64,000 nt of DNA from Sinorhizobium meliloti (GTDB taxonomy: Bacteria > Pseudomonadota > Alphaproteobacteria > Rhizobiales > Rhizobiaceae): positions 2,423,976 to 2,487,975 of the forward strand of contig NZ_CP141212.1 in assembly GCF_035610345.1 (NCBI RefSeq), read 5' to 3'. Positions 63,484 through 64,000 of this stretch are shown here, in pieces. The translations under genes were made by a program, and so were the position numbers. The notes beneath the pieces were generated by a model that saw nothing but the letters and a program-made list of their open reading frames with translations, did not search any database and was not told where the DNA came from. The first letter of the stretch is position 1. Each line of letters opens with the position of its first letter.

Positions 63484-64000
63484 ATGTCCGAAGCGCTGGA
63501 GCGTCTCATCGATCAGGGCGTCGGCCGCGAGCCGGCGGACATCGTGCTCAAGGGCGGGCGGTTCTTCGATCTGGTCACCGGCGAGCTGGTCGCCTCCGAC
63601 ATCGCCGTTTCGGGCGAGCGGATCGTCGGCACCTGCGGCGACTACCAGGGCCGTGAGGAGATCGACGTTACCGGCCGCATCGTCGTTCCCGGCTTCATCG
63701 ACACGCATCTCCACATCGAATCGTCGCTCGTCACCCCGCACGAATTCGACCGCTGCGTGCTGCCGCTCGGCATCACCACTGTTATCTGCGATCCGCACGA
63801 GATCGCCAATGTGCTCGGCACCGAAGGCATACAATATTTCCTGGATTCGGCGACAGAGACGATCATGGACATCCGCGTCCAGCTCTCCTCCTGCGTGCCG
63901 GCGACCCATCTGGAAACGTCCGGTGCCGACCTGCCGATCGAGCGCCTCACGCCCTTCCGCCACCACCCGAAGGTGATCGGCCTTGCCGAGTTCATGAACT
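63484..64000 (+). CDS. ade: adenine deaminase, N-terminal part
   Basis: The first 172 codons of an adenine deaminase (normally about 565-600 aa), which converts adenine to hypoxanthine. The amidohydrolase metal-binding segment [20 protein letters not shown] and [19 protein letters not shown], which distinguish Ade from other amidohydrolases, are present. The gene runs off the window end. The preceding bases have no strong ribosome binding site, only CAAGGACGAGGTG. Confidence 0.92.
   Translation, partial: MSEALERLIDQGVGREPADIVLKGGRFFDLVTGELVASDIAVSGERIVGTCGDYQGREEIDVTGRIVVPGFIDTHLHIESSLVTPHEFDRCVLPLGITTVICDPHEIANVLGTEGIQYFLDSATETIMDIRVQLSSCVPATHLETSGADLPIERLTPFRHHPKVIGLAEFMN

Noticed and set aside
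1..64000. CRISPR array, tRNA/rRNA genes, IS transposases, prophage
   Set aside because: No regularly spaced repeats, no tRNA-like cloverleaf with CCA context, and no transposase or phage protein signature was seen; this is limited by reading without search tools.

Overview
The window is an alphaproteobacterial, Rhizobiaceae chromosome segment, almost certainly Sinorhizobium/Ensifer. The main evidence is a 122-residue NolR, a choline transporter choXWV whose ChoX has the S. meliloti ligand residues at the same numbers, a fused TrpE(G) preceded by the 14-residue leader peptide [14 protein letters not shown], a ShmR-type haem receptor, and typical rhizobial intergenic mosaic and palindromic repeats. 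GC is high, so most long ORFs opposite real genes are shadows. No tRNA, rRNA, CRISPR array, transposase or prophage was seen.

Layout. 1-4.3 kb: end of prs, a PEP-mutase/isocitrate-lyase family enzyme, and an aldehyde dehydrogenase with a DUF779 partner and an AcoR-like regulator that lacks the AAA+ domain. 4.6-9.6 kb: BenE-type transporter, rplY, pth, clpS and ychF. 9.6-15.3 kb: a membrane protein, two MaoC-like proteins, apt, a DUF1059 protein, and a DUF1285-NUDIX-cca operon. 15.6-22.5 kb: a four-gene MoxR/DUF58/BatA-like/DUF4159 envelope operon. 22.5-27.5 kb: GNAT, glutathionyl-hydroquinone reductase, NUDIX, metallophosphoesterase and an ECF sigma/anti-sigma pair. 27.5-34.4 kb: an accessory catabolic island with a frameshifted LacI regulator, an SDR, a ribose/fructose-type ABC transporter, a DUF4432 epimerase-like protein, a crotonase, and a remnant of a CaiB-type CoA-transferase. 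34.4-43.3 kb: leuA with a candidate leader peptide, clpP, hupE-like, GNAT, a streptomycin-phosphotransferase-like gene, queF, a CDF metal exporter, and trpE(G) with trpL. 43.3-48.5 kb: haem receptor, extensin-like protein and fhs. 48.5-56.0 kb: an uncharacterised operon (DUF2333 membrane protein, a 429-aa protein, an AAA+ ATPase, a 382-aa protein and a coiled-coil protein) interrupted by a frameshifted DUF559 nuclease gene bracketed by two mosaic repeats. 56.1-64 kb: tdk, choXWV, a HugZ-like protein, nolR, a small P-loop kinase, an omega-aminotransferase and the start of adenine deaminase.

The most interesting points are: (1) both leuA and trpE(G) appear to be controlled by leader peptides whose start codons sit 7-8 nt after a -10 box, so both leaders would be leaderless mRNAs; (2) the AAA+/coiled-coil/DUF2333 operon of unknown role with a DUF559 insertion; (3) the LacI-ABC-crotonase cluster, with a broken regulator and a broken CoA-transferase, which suggests a pathway under decay; (4) an intact nolR with a matching operator in its own promoter; (5) perfect short tandem duplications upstream of choX and of the extensin gene, and a 17-bp-period repeat in front of the CDF exporter. 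The two frameshifts could be sequencing errors, and this cannot be decided from the sequence alone.
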